A DNA stretch of 64,000 nucleotides from Chloroflexota bacterium (lineage in GTDB: Bacteria > Chloroflexota > Limnocylindria > Limnocylindrales > CSP1-4), in contig JAHBUZ010000008.1 of the NCBI GenBank assembly GCA_019637815.1, positions 1 to 64,000 of the forward strand. Direction: 5' to 3'. Shown here one piece after another: positions 34,209 to 41,880 of the stretch; the stretch's first letter is position 1; every line of letters begins with the position of its first letter. Under the pieces are notes generated by a model. That model ran no database searches. It had not been told where the DNA came from and saw nothing but the letters and a program-made list of their open reading frames with translations. The position numbers and the translations under genes are program-made.

Positions 34209-34360
34209 GCGGCCCGCCCCAACGGCCGCTCGTGCCGGACGTCCGCGCGGTGACGGCGTCCCACCCCGCCGCGACGCTCGTGCCGGATGCCCGCGCGGTG
34301 ACGGCGTCCCACCCCGCCGCGACGCCCGACCCCGCCGCGACGTGCCCTGCCGACCCATGA
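34205..34360 (+). CDS. 51-codon repeat ORF bridging rsmA and ispE
   Basis: ATG overlaps the rsmA stop (ATGA) and TGA overlaps the ispE ATG (ATGATG). The product is almost entirely a tandem repeat, LVPDVRAVTASHPAAT followed by LVPDARAVTASHPAAT and a PDPAAT remnant. A real peptide of this composition is uncertain; the frame may be kept only to carry ribosomes to ispE. Confidence 0.3.
   Translation: MSGPPQRPLVPDVRAVTASHPAATLVPDARAVTASHPAATPDPAATCPADP
34227..34341 (+). repeat. 48-bp direct tandem repeat between rsmA and ispE
   Basis: Two near-identical 48-bp copies beginning CGCTCGTGCCGGA, differing at two positions, followed by a partial third unit (CGCCCGACCCCGCCGCGA). 48 is a multiple of three, so a copy-number change would keep the bridging frame open. 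Confidence 0.85.
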
Positions 34361-35334
34361 TGCGCACGACGGCACCCGCCAAGGTCAACCTGGGCATCGC
34401 GGTCTCGGGTGTGCGCCCGGACGGCTATCACGAGCTGCGCTCGGTGTTCCTGCGCCTGGCGCTCGCGGACGAGCTGGCGGTGCGACCGACCAGTGGCTCC
34501 GACCACCTGGTCATCGAGGGCGCCCCTGACTGTCCGGTCGATGGCAACCTCGTGCTCCGGGCCACGGCGGCGTTCCGGGCGGCGGCCGGAGTGCGGGGCA
34601 TCGATGTCGACCCGGTGGCCATCCGGCTCCACAAGCGCATCCCGATGGCGGCCGGGCTCGCGGGTGGCAGCTCGGACGCTGCAGCGATGCTCCGTCTGCT
34701 CGCCCTCGCGTCCCCCGGCGCGCTCGAGCCGCTGGCGCTCCGGGAGGTCGCGGCGCGCATCGGGGCGGATGTGCCGTTCTTCGTGGGGGCGGCGGGCGCC
34801 GCGCTCGTGGCCGGGATCGGCGAGACGGTCGAGTCCCTGCCGCCGCCCATCGAGCCACTCGGCGTCCTGCTCGTGACACCGCCGGTCGAGATGACCACGC
34901 CGGCCGTGTTCGGGGCCTGGGACCGGTTGACGGCCACGTCTGCCGCGTCCACCGGGTCCGTCCCGCCGGCAACGTCCGCGACGGCCGTCATCGATGCGCT
35001 CGCCGCGGAGCTCCGTGCCGGGGCGACCCCATCGACCATCACGGGGCTCGCCGATCGCCTGCGGGACGCGAACGACCTGTGGCCCGCCGCGGTCAGCGTC
35101 TGGCCCATGCTCCAGGGGTGGCGGGACGACCTCGAACGTGCCCTCGACCGGCCGGTCCTCCTCACGGGGTCGGGCTCGACCCTCGTGGCGCTCTACGAGG
35201 ACCCGCTGGCCGCATCCGACGCCGCCGATGTCCTGGGCCGTGCGAGGCTCGCCGATGGTGGCGCGCGGATCGCGGCGACCGCGTCCACATCGCCGTATCC
35301 TCCCGATATCGACATCATCGAGGAGGGGACATGA
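34357..35334 (+). CDS. ispE: 4-diphosphocytidyl-2-C-methyl-D-erythritol kinase
   Basis: GHMP kinase of the MEP isoprenoid pathway. 325 residues: 'APAKVNLGIAVSGVRPDGYH' and the ATP loop 'KRIPMAAGLAGGSSDAAAML' are diagnostic; 'GADVPFFVGAAGA' and 'LLTGSGSTLVALYED' close the domains. Start ATG 34357 overlaps the preceding stop; a second ATG follows immediately. Its stop overlaps ridA. Confidence 0.95.
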   Translation: MMRTTAPAKVNLGIAVSGVRPDGYHELRSVFLRLALADELAVRPTSGSDHLVIEGAPDCPVDGNLVLRATAAFRAAAGVRGIDVDPVAIRLHKRIPMAAGLAGGSSDAAAMLRLLALASPGALEPLALREVAARIGADVPFFVGAAGAALVAGIGETVESLPPPIEPLGVLLVTPPVEMTTPAVFGAWDRLTATSAASTGSVPPATSATAVIDALAAELRAGATPSTITGLADRLRDANDLWPAAVSVWPMLQGWRDDLERALDRPVLLTGSGSTLVALYEDPLAASDAADVLGRARLADGGARIAATASTSPYPPDIDIIEEGT

Positions 35335-35711
35335 CCCGCATCCGCATCGCCGCCGACGGCGCGCCCGCCGCCCTGGGCCCGTACAGCCAGGCCATCGACA
35401 CCGGCAGCACCGTGTACTGTTCCGGACAGCTGGGCACGGACCCCGCGACCGGCGACCTCGCCGACGGGATCGCGGCGCAGACCGAGCGTGCGCTGACCAA
35501 CCTTGGCAACGTGCTGTCGGCCGCTGGCCTGTCCTACGCGGATGTCGCGAAGTGCACCTGCTTCCTCGCGGACATCGGGGACTTCGGCACCTTCAACGAG
35601 GTGTACGCGCGGTTCTTCACGGATGACCCGCCGGCCCGCTCGACGTTCGCGGTGAAGGACCTGCCGAAGGGCGCCCGGGTGGAGATCGAGGCGATCGCCG
35701 TCCGCTCGTAG
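35331..35711 (+). CDS. ridA: RidA family reactive-intermediate deaminase
   Basis: RidA/YjgF proteins hydrolyse reactive 2-aminoacrylate-type imines. 126 residues: 'AALGPYSQAIDTGSTVYCSG' and 'NLGNVLSAAGLSYADVAKCT', with 'PARSTFAVKDLPKGARVEIE' containing the conserved Arg. GAGGAGGGG lies just upstream of ATG 35331, within the ispE end. Last gene of the tsaE-to-ridA operon. Confidence 0.95.
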   Translation: MTRIRIAADGAPAALGPYSQAIDTGSTVYCSGQLGTDPATGDLADGIAAQTERALTNLGNVLSAAGLSYADVAKCTCFLADIGDFGTFNEVYARFFTDDPPARSTFAVKDLPKGARVEIEAIAVRS

Positions 35712-35714
35712 GGA

Positions 35715-35734
35715 CCTCCCGAGCCTGGGGGAGG
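35715..35734 (+). terminator. weak hairpin after ridA
   Basis: CCTCCC (35,715-35,720) pairs with GGGAGG (35,729-35,734) around an 8-nt loop, followed by a stretch with only a short T-run (GGGTTT). It precedes the glmU promoter and may end the ridA operon. Confidence 0.4.
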
Positions 35735-35745
35735 GCTGGTCGGGT

Positions 35746-35775
35746 TTGACACCGTGACCGGCCCGCCCGTACAGT
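35746..35775 (+). promoter_or_regulatory. sigma-70-like promoter for glmU
   Basis: TTGACA (35,746-35,751), perfect -35; 18-bp spacer; TACAGT (35,770-35,775), five of six. Best promoter match in the window. It predicts a ~50-nt leader before GTG 35831. Confidence 0.75.
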
Positions 35776-35830
35776 CTCGCCACTCCATGGCGCACACACC
35801 CCCACCTACCACCGGCGACGCGGCACGCGT

Positions 35831-37231
35831 GTGACCAGCGTCGCCAGACCGGCTCCGGTCGCCGTCGTCCTTGCCGCGGGCAAGGGGGTCCGGATGCGTT
35901 CCCGGCTGCCCAAGGTGCTGCATCCCGTGTGCGGTGTGCCCATGCTCCAGTACGTGCTGGATGCTGCGGTCAGCGCCACGGGCAGTCGACCCCTGGTCGT
36001 CGTGTCGCCGGCGGTGCCGGAGGTCCGGGCCGCATTCGAGAGCGTCGCGGACTTCGCGGTCCAGGAGCAGCAGCGAGGCACCGGGGACGCCGTGCGTGCC
36101 GCGCTCGAGGTCCTGCCCGCCACGGTGCGCGAGGTGGTCGTCATGAGCGGCGATGTGCCGCTCGTCTCGGCGGACCTCGTGACCGCGCTGCTGGGTATCC
36201 GCCGGGAGCTGGATGCCGCGCTGGTGCTCGCGAGCGTGGAGGCCATCGACCCAACGGGCCTCGGGCGGGTGCTCCGGGACGAGGAGGGCACCGTGCTCGC
36301 CATCGTGGAGGAGAAGGACGCCTCCGAGGACGAGCAGGAGATCCACGAGATCAACGCGGGGCTGTACGCGTTCGATGCCCGATGGCTGCGTCGCCGGCTG
36401 CCGGATGTGCCGCCGTCGCCGACCACCGGTGAGCTGTACCTGACCCATCTCGTGGAGCTGGCGCGCGCGGATGGCGAGGTCGCGGAGGCCGTGATGCTGC
36501 CCGATGACGGCTCGCTCACGGGCATCAACGACCGGGTCCAGCTCGCCGAGGTGGAGACCATCGTCCGGCGTGCCATCAACGACGCCTACATGCGCGAGGG
36601 CGTGACCATGGTCGACCCGGCGCGTGTGATCATCGACACGAGCGCCCGGATCGCCGAGGACGTCATCCTCGAGCCGGATGTCGCGATCCTCGGCACCAGC
36701 GTCGTGGGTCGCGACACGCGCATCGGTGCCGGCACCACGCTCGTGGACAGCACGGTCGGCGAGCGCTGCCTGGTGCGTGCGAGCGTGCTCGAGTCATCGA
36801 CCGTCGGGGATGACGTGCGCATCGGGCCGTTCGCGCATCTCCGGCCGGGCGCCCGCGTGGGTGACGGCGCGGAGGTCGGCAACTACGCGGAGATCAAGGC
36901 CGCGACCCTCGGCGCACGCTCCAAGCAGCACCACTTCAGCTATCTCGGTGACGCGGAGATCGGTGAGGACGTCAACATCGGTGCCGGCACCATCACCGCC
37001 AACTACGACGGGCAGCGCAAGCACCGCACGGTCATCGGCGACCGGGCGTTCATCGGCTCGGACACCATCCTGCGGGCTCCGGTCACCGTTGGCGAGGGAG
37101 GCATGACCGGCGCCGGTGCCGTGGTCACCCATGACGTGGCGCCGGGCCAGGTGGTGGTGGGTGTGCCGGCGCGACCGGCGACCAGGCAGCAGACCGCCGA
37201 GGTCGATCCGGACCGGACGAGGACCACCTGA
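35831..37231 (+). CDS. glmU: bifunctional UDP-GlcNAc synthesis enzyme GlmU
   Basis: Acetylates glucosamine-1-P and makes UDP-GlcNAc. 466 residues: uridyltransferase 'VAVVLAAGKGVRMRSRLPKV' and 'EQQRGTGDAVRAAL', 'MSGDVPLVSADL'; then the left-handed beta helix with hexapeptides ('ILEPDVAILGTSVVGRDTRI') and 'ADYDG'-type 'TITANYDGQRKHRTVIGDRA'. GTG start, the only one placing the nucleotide loop at the N-terminus. TGATG overlap with the next gene. Completes the GlmS-GlmM-GlmU route. Confidence 0.96.
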   Translation: MTSVARPAPVAVVLAAGKGVRMRSRLPKVLHPVCGVPMLQYVLDAAVSATGSRPLVVVSPAVPEVRAAFESVADFAVQEQQRGTGDAVRAALEVLPATVREVVVMSGDVPLVSADLVTALLGIRRELDAALVLASVEAIDPTGLGRVLRDEEGTVLAIVEEKDASEDEQEIHEINAGLYAFDARWLRRRLPDVPPSPTTGELYLTHLVELARADGEVAEAVMLPDDGSLTGINDRVQLAEVETIVRRAINDAYMREGVTMVDPARVIIDTSARIAEDVILEPDVAILGTSVVGRDTRIGAGTTLVDSTVGERCLVRASVLESSTVGDDVRIGPFAHLRPGARVGDGAEVGNYAEIKAATLGARSKQHHFSYLGDAEIGEDVNIGAGTITANYDGQRKHRTVIGDRAFIGSDTILRAPVTVGEGGMTGAGAVVTHDVAPGQVVVGVPARPATRQQTAEVDPDRTRTT

Positions 37232-38556
37232 TGGGTGCGCTCGCGGAGCTCCTCATCATCGCGCTGCTCATCGTGCTCAACGGCCTGTTCGTGGCGGCGG
37301 AGATCGCGCTCGTCACGGTCCGTCGGAGCCGGCTCCAGCAGCTCATCGACGAGGGCAACCAGGGCGCCCGGCGGGTCGACCGGCTGGTCCGGCAGCCGGG
37401 TCGGTTCCTGGCCGTGGTCCAGGTCGCCATCACGGTCATCGGCTTCCTCGCCGCCGGCTTCGCGGGTGCCAACACGGCCGCGACGTTGCAGGCGGTGCTC
37501 TTCCCCATCATCGGCTCTGCCGCCGGCGTCGTCTCGTTCCTCGTGGTCATCATCGGCATCGCGCTCGTCACCGTCGTGTTCGGCGAGCTCATCCCCAAGT
37601 CGCTCGCGCTCGCCCATGCGGAGCGCTACGCGATGCTGTTCGCGCGCCCCGTGGAGGTCATCGGGCGCATCTTCGCGCCCGTGGTCTGGTTCCTCGAGCG
37701 GGTCACGAGCGCCGTGACCCGAGCGCTCGGCGTCAAGGAGACCGACCGCGACCGCATCTCCCCCCAGGAGCTGATGATCCTCGTGGAGCAGGGCGGTGAG
37801 CAGGGCGTCCTCGAGGCCGAGGAGGAGCAGATGATCGGCGCCGTGCTCGGTCTCGGCGAGCACAAGGTGCACGAGGTGATGGTGCCCCGGACCTCGATGG
37901 TGGCACTCCCCGTGAGCGCGACGCTCGACCAGATCGTGGACACGCTCGTGGACGGTGGCCACTCGCGCATCCCGGTCTACGAGGACGTCATCGACAACAT
38001 CGTGGGCATCCTGTACGCCAAGGACCTGCTGCCGTACCTCAAGGGTGTCGACCAGCTGCCGCCGGTCCGGCGACTCGTGCGGGCGCCCCTGTTCGTGCCC
38101 GAATCCATGAGCGTGGACGACCTGCTCCACAACCTCCAGCGTCGGCGGGTCCACATCGCGATCGTGCTCGACGAGTACGGCGGCACGGCGGGTCTCGTGA
38201 CCATCGAGGATCTGCTCGAGGAGATCGTGGGCGAGATCCAGGACGAGTACGACACCGAGGAGCCCATGATCGTGCCGCTCGACGAGCTCCAGGCGCGTGT
38301 CGATGGCCGGGCCTCCGTGGACGACCTCCTGGAGCACTTCGGCCTCGATGAGCGGCTGGCCGAGGACAGCGAGGAGTACGACACGGTCGGTGGGCTCATC
38401 TATCACCGCATCGGGGGCGTGCCCCGGACCGGCGATGTCGTGGAGCTGGGCGACCAGCTGTCACTGACCGTCCAGGCGACCGATGGTCGCCGCGTGGACA
38501 AGGTGCTCGCCGTGCGTCACCTCCCCGAGGGCGACGGAGCCGACGCCGCCGCATAG
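37231..38556 (+). CDS. CNNM/HlyC-CorC family membrane protein
   Basis: 441 residues: a DUF21/CNNM transmembrane domain with about four spans (1-25, 60-85, 88-125, 135-160; '[20 protein letters not shown]'), a tandem CBS pair ('[20 protein letters not shown]' ... '[20 protein letters not shown]') and a C-terminal CorC_HlyC domain ('[20 protein letters not shown]'). Homologues take part in Mg2+/Co2+ export or homeostasis. Coupled to glmU by TGATG. Substrate not deducible. Confidence 0.9.
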   Translation: MGALAELLIIALLIVLNGLFVAAEIALVTVRRSRLQQLIDEGNQGARRVDRLVRQPGRFLAVVQVAITVIGFLAAGFAGANTAATLQAVLFPIIGSAAGVVSFLVVIIGIALVTVVFGELIPKSLALAHAERYAMLFARPVEVIGRIFAPVVWFLERVTSAVTRALGVKETDRDRISPQELMILVEQGGEQGVLEAEEEQMIGAVLGLGEHKVHEVMVPRTSMVALPVSATLDQIVDTLVDGGHSRIPVYEDVIDNIVGILYAKDLLPYLKGVDQLPPVRRLVRAPLFVPESMSVDDLLHNLQRRRVHIAIVLDEYGGTAGLVTIEDLLEEIVGEIQDEYDTEEPMIVPLDELQARVDGRASVDDLLEHFGLDERLAEDSEEYDTVGGLIYHRIGGVPRTGDVVELGDQLSLTVQATDGRRVDKVLAVRHLPEGDGADAAA

Positions 38557-38593
38557 GGTCGTGGCGCAGGTCAGATGGCCGTGCCCGGATCCG

Positions 38594-38712
38594 GCGCGTG
38601 GCCCGGCGTGGTCAGGCGAAGGCGGCCCGAGCACGCGAGCGAAGCGCACCTCCTGGTGCGTGAGCGAGTGAGCGCAGGGCCAACGCCCGTATGGCCGCGC
38701 CCGGCCACGCGC
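38594..38712. terminator. convergent intergenic stem structure
   Basis: Between the CNNM gene (+) and the polyprenyl synthase (-). GCGCGTGGCC (38,594-38,603) and GGCCACGCGC (38,703-38,712) are perfect inverted arms. Between them lies CGCACC-tcct-GGTGCG (38,645-38,660) and further partial pairing. A 14-base direct repeat ATGGCCGTGCCCGG / ATGGCCGCGCCCGG also occurs. Probably a bidirectional transcription end, without T-runs. Confidence 0.5.
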
Positions 38713-39726
38713 TTACGCGGCGATGACGGAGCGGACGATGGAGTCCAACCGCTGCATCGCCTCGCCGTCCACGATGCCCGAGCGTTCCAGCTGGCTGATG
38801 GCCTCGTCCCGCCACGCGGCGGCGCGACCCTGCGTGAACGTCCGTGACCCAGCTCGCTCCATGATGGCGCGCGCCTGGTCGGCGGCCGCTGGCGACACAT
38901 CGCGCGTCTCCAGGATGGTCACCAGGCGTGCCCGGTCGGCCTCGGGTGCGTGCTCCAGCGCGTGGAGGATCGGCAGCGTCCGCTTGTGGGCCTCGAGGTC
39001 GGACGCGCGCTTGCCGGTGGCGCCCTCGTCACCCCAGATGCCGAGCAGGTCGTCATTGATCTGGAAGGCCATGCCGAGCGCCCAGCCGAAGCTGCGATAC
39101 GCCTCGATGATCGCCGCGTCCTCCGTGGCGAGCATCGCGCCGGCCTGCACCGACCCCGCGATGAGCGCGGCGGTCTTGCGCCCGATCATGTCGAGGTAGC
39201 CCTCGACGGACATCGGTGCGCCGCCCTCCGACGCCCGGATGTCGAGGTACTGCCCCTCGCACAGCGCGAGACAGGTCTCGTCATAGAGGCGCATCAGCGC
39301 CAGCACCGTGTGGTCCGGGAAGCCCAGGCTCGTCAGGCGGTGGAGCGCCATCCGCGAGAGCGTGAACAGCGTGTCGCCCGTGTTGATGGCCTGGGGGATG
39401 CCGGTCGTCGCCCAGAGCGCCGGGCGGTGGCGTCGCTCGGGGCTGCCGTCCTGGATGTCGTCGTGGACGAGGCTGAAGTTGTGGCCCATCTCCACGGCCG
39501 CGGCACCCGGCAGCGCGCGCTGGTGCTCGCCCGCGATGGACTGGTAGGCGAGGAGCCCCAGCAGCGGTCGGAGGCGCTTGCCCCGCGACGCGTCCCGGTC
39601 GAGCCCGAGGTGGAACCTGATCCAGGCGTACAGCTCGGTCGTCTGGGGATCCTCGGCAGCCGCGATGACACGCTCCATCTCCGACTCCGTGTCGGCGATG
39701 AGCAGGTCCAGCTCCGAGGAGGTCAT
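38713..39726 (-). CDS. polyprenyl (geranylgeranyl/farnesyl-type) diphosphate synthase
   Basis: Trans-prenyltransferase, 337 residues. First Asp-rich motif 'LVHDDIQDGSPERRHRPALW' (DDxxD), second 'FQINDDLLGIWGDEGATGKR', and 'RGKRLRPLLGLLAYQ' for substrate binding. Chain length cannot be set from sequence. Start ATG 39726 overlaps the stop of a 4-codon ORF (TGATG on the minus strand). Uses products of the IspE-containing MEP pathway. Transcribed against its neighbours. Confidence 0.92.
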   Translation of the reverse strand: MTSSELDLLIADTESEMERVIAAAEDPQTTELYAWIRFHLGLDRDASRGKRLRPLLGLLAYQSIAGEHQRALPGAAAVEMGHNFSLVHDDIQDGSPERRHRPALWATTGIPQAINTGDTLFTLSRMALHRLTSLGFPDHTVLALMRLYDETCLALCEGQYLDIRASEGGAPMSVEGYLDMIGRKTAALIAGSVQAGAMLATEDAAIIEAYRSFGWALGMAFQINDDLLGIWGDEGATGKRASDLEAHKRTLPILHALEHAPEADRARLVTILETRDVSPAAADQARAIMERAGSRTFTQGRAAAWRDEAISQLERSGIVDGEAMQRLDSIVRSVIAA

Positions 39727-39750
39727 CACGATGGAAACATGATACCTCCC
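39726..39750 (-). promoter_or_regulatory. minimal leader ORF MFPS with Shine-Dalgarno before the polyprenyl synthase
   Basis: On the minus strand, GGGAGG (39,750-39,745) lies four nt before ATG 39740. This opens Met-Phe-Pro-Ser-stop, whose TGA overlaps ATG 39726 (TGATG). The only good Shine-Dalgarno therefore serves the 4-codon ORF, and the synthase would be reached by reinitiation. Confidence 0.45.
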
Positions 39751-40163
39751 GTTAGCAAGTTGGTGTGGGTGCGCGCGAGCCGGTACTCCGGGGCGTTGCG
39801 TCGCCTCGCCCGGTACTCGTCGCCCTGCCCGGCACGGGCCGCCGCGTCCGGGCACGCACCGGCCCGGTAGGCGCCGGCTTGCCCCCCGTCACGATCCCGA
39901 TGTCCCTTGACGGATGTCCACGATCGATGGACGCCGGACCGCCCTTCGCCGCGGATCGGCTGACCCAGGAGCCCTGACGACCGCCCGCAGGATGTCGATC
40001 GTCCAGCGTGGCTGGTCGAACGTGACCACGAACGCATGGCACACCGCCCGACTCGGCCGCGACCGTCCCCAGAGGCCACGTGGCCGCCCAGGGCGTCCAT
40101 CGATGGTGATCGATCGTCTCCACGCCCGCGCCCCGCGTCACCACACGACCTCGCCGCGCGGCG
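39751..40163. other. 413-nt intergenic region between divergent genes
   Basis: No convincing gene on either strand; the open frames here are Arg/Pro/Gly-rich shadows. It should hold the promoter of the polyprenyl synthase. A perfect CCATCGATGG palindrome lies near 40,101 and an imperfect GTCCA/TGGAC inverted repeat near 39,916. I see no tRNA. Confidence 0.4.
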
Positions 40164-40169
40164 TACGCT
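40164..40169 (+). promoter_or_regulatory. -10 box for leaderless recO transcription
   Basis: TACGCT ends 6 nt before ATG 40176. No clear -35. Confidence 0.5.
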
Positions 40170-40175
40170 GCGGCG

Positions 40176-40934
40176 ATGCCCGCCCCGCGCACGTATCGGA
40201 CCCCCGGCATCGTGCTGTCGCGTTTCGACCTGGGTGAGGCGGACCGGGTGCTCACGATCCTCACGCCCCACGAGGGCAAGCTGCGGGTCATCGCCAAGGG
40301 GGTCCGTCGACCGGGCAGTCGCATCGGCGGGACGGTCGAACCGTTCGCGGAGATCCAGCTGCTGCTGGCGCGTGGTCGGACGTTCGACGTGGTCACCCAG
40401 GCGCAGGTGTCGGAGGCGTGGCTCCGGCTCCGGGACCACCTGGGATCGACGGCGACGGCGTGGTACATCGGGGAGCTCGCGGAACGCGCGGTCGAGGAAC
40501 GGGCGGGTGCCTATCCGGTCTACGCGCTGCTCCGGCGCGCGTTCCAGCTGCTGGACGACGGGATGTCGCCGGACCGCGTGGCGCGCTGGTACGAGATGGA
40601 GCTCGCCGACGCCCTGGGTGTGCGCCCGGAGGTGGAGCGGTGCGTGGAGTGCGATCGCGTCCCGGACGAGCTGGAGCGCTTCCGGTGGGCACCCGGGCTC
40701 GGCGGCCTGCTGTGCGAGCGACATCCGCCGCCACCTGCGGAGGTGAGCGACCTGTCGCTCGGTGCGCTCAAGGTGCTGCGAGCGTATCGACGGCTGGACA
40801 TCGAGGCGATCGCCGCGTTCCGCCTGCCCGTGGCCGTGGAAGCGGAGGTGGAGCGGCTGATGCGTCGGTTCGTGCGCCACGTGCTCGACCGGGAGGCTCG
40901 ATCGCTCGCGTTCCTCGACGAGATCCGCGGCTGA
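40176..40934 (+). CDS. recO: DNA repair protein RecO
   Basis: Mediates RecA loading on SSB-coated DNA with RecF/RecR. 252 residues: OB fold ('YRTPGIVLSRFDLGEADRVL', 'LTPHEGKLRVIAKGVRRPGS'), helical middle ('RRAFQLLDDGMSPDRVARWY'), and a partial zinc site CVEC ... LLCERH. Ends 'HVLDREARSLAFLDEIRG', typical. A GGCCCG-acgg-CGGGCC hairpin at 40,940-40,955 follows. Confidence 0.92.
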   Translation: MPAPRTYRTPGIVLSRFDLGEADRVLTILTPHEGKLRVIAKGVRRPGSRIGGTVEPFAEIQLLLARGRTFDVVTQAQVSEAWLRLRDHLGSTATAWYIGELAERAVEERAGAYPVYALLRRAFQLLDDGMSPDRVARWYEMELADALGVRPEVERCVECDRVPDELERFRWAPGLGGLLCERHPPPPAEVSDLSLGALKVLRAYRRLDIEAIAAFRLPVAVEAEVERLMRRFVRHVLDREARSLAFLDEIRG

Positions 40935-40939
40935 ACGAC

Positions 40940-40955
40940 GGCCCGACGGCGGGCC
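40940..40955 (+). terminator. hairpin after recO
   Basis: GGCCCG, ACGG loop, CGGGCC, starting 6 nt after the recO stop. No T-run; possible transcription end. Confidence 0.4.
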
Positions 40956-41052
40956 CCGATGGCACGCTGCGACGGATGACGTAGCCGGCACGGCGCGGAC
41001 GGCCGAGATCCGATCACGACCCACGGCCATGGGACGCGCGGCGATCGCCGCC

Positions 41053-41058
41053 TAGCCT
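41053..41058 (+). promoter_or_regulatory. -10 box placing the transcript start at the 22-bp repeats
   Basis: TAGCCT, with the predicted +1 near 41,065, immediately before the repeat array. No convincing -35. Confidence 0.35.
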
Positions 41059-41065
41059 TCCATGA

Positions 41066-41127
41066 GCGGTCGGGCCACGACCGATGTGCGGTCGGGCCAC
41101 GACCGATGTGCGGTCGGGCCACGACCG
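41066..41127 (+). repeat. three 22-bp tandem hairpin repeats upstream of a secreted-protein gene
   Basis: Unit GCGGTCGGGCCACGACCGATGT occurs at 41,066-41,087 and 41,088-41,109, with an 18-bp partial copy at 41,110-41,127. Each unit contains CGGTCG-ggcca-CGACCG, a 6-bp inverted repeat. They are identical, two DNA turns apart, and end 36 bp before ATG 41164. They could be stacked operators or, if transcribed, three hairpins at the mRNA 5' end. Confidence 0.85.
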
Positions 41128-41163
41128 CAGGACTTCCCCAACGCTCCCACGAGAGGCTCCGTC

Positions 41164-41727
41164 ATGCGCATCCGTCCATCCGCCCGGCTCGCCCTCGCGA
41201 CCGCCACCCTGGCCATCGTGGCGGCTGCCACGCCGGCCCTCGGGCACCAGACACTCTCATCGAAGGGCAGCATCGGCTCCTACAGCTACAGCGACCAGGT
41301 GAACGCCACAGGCGCCACCTGCAGCTATGACCTCGCCGTGCCCGGTGCCCAGGGCAACGACCTCGACCGGATCACGGTCAACCGTCCGTTCGTGTTCGCC
41401 AAGGCCGGCACCCGCACGGTCGGCTGGCGATTCATCGTCCAGCGGTCGCGCAAGGTCGGCGGGTCCGGTGGCTGGACGAACGTCCACGTGTCCGGGTTCC
41501 AGAAGCGCACCGCGACCCCCACCACGCCGGCCGCGTTCACCGCCCGCTCGTACCTCATCCAGACCAACAAGGCCTATCACTTCCGGACCATCGTGGTCAT
41601 CCGCTGGTACAAGCCGGGGTCGACGACCAGGGTCGCGGGCTCGGTGCGGCTCCGGACCGAGTACTACCGCTCGTTCTACGGTGACAGCTCGGTGGTCCAG
41701 ATGGGCCGTTGCCTGCCCGAGTACTGA
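41164..41727 (+). CDS. secreted protein of unknown family (paralogue A)
   Basis: 187 residues. Signal peptide about 1-27 ('RLALATATLAIVAAATPALG'); mature part beta-rich, with Cys53 ('GATCSYDL') and Cys183 ('MGRCLPEY') placed to form a disulphide. Recurrent pattern: D-R-I-x-V near 71, 'VGWRFIVQRS', 'YHFRTIVVIRWYKPGSTTRV' and 'SVRLRTEYYRS'. It shares this plan with the next gene. GAGAGG precedes ATG 41164. No known domain recognised. Confidence 0.75.
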   Translation: MRIRPSARLALATATLAIVAAATPALGHQTLSSKGSIGSYSYSDQVNATGATCSYDLAVPGAQGNDLDRITVNRPFVFAKAGTRTVGWRFIVQRSRKVGGSGGWTNVHVSGFQKRTATPTTPAAFTARSYLIQTNKAYHFRTIVVIRWYKPGSTTRVAGSVRLRTEYYRSFYGDSSVVQMGRCLPEY

Positions 41728-41766
41728 GCGACGCGCCGGTGGATCCGGGGGCGACGGGTCCACGAA

Positions 41767-41800
41767 CGGAGCGGGGGGGGGTGACACCTGCCCCGCTCCG
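41767..41800 (+). terminator. strong stem-loop between the two secreted-protein genes
   Basis: CGGAGCGGGG (41,767-41,776) pairs perfectly with CCCCGCTCCG (41,791-41,800), 14-nt loop. No T-run. Likely terminator of the first gene, implying a separate promoter for the second. Confidence 0.55.
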
Positions 41801-41880
41801 GCGCATCATGGGCACGGCACGTCCCGGCCGAGCCGTGATCCCCACGCCGGGCGACGTGCGCCTCAGCTGGGAGGGCCCAC

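Noticed and set aside
34227-34341. CRISPR or insertion-sequence remnant
   Set aside because: Contiguous 48-bp units without spacers or terminal inverted repeats, inside a coding-coupled gap.
39765-39977. 70-residue plus-strand gene upstream of recO
   Set aside because: Low-complexity Arg/Pro/Gly translation, no promoter or ribosome site, overlaps other equally open frames.
41066-41127. CRISPR array
   Set aside because: Repeats are directly adjacent with no spacers; period is 22 bp. A dyad array or hairpin series fits better.
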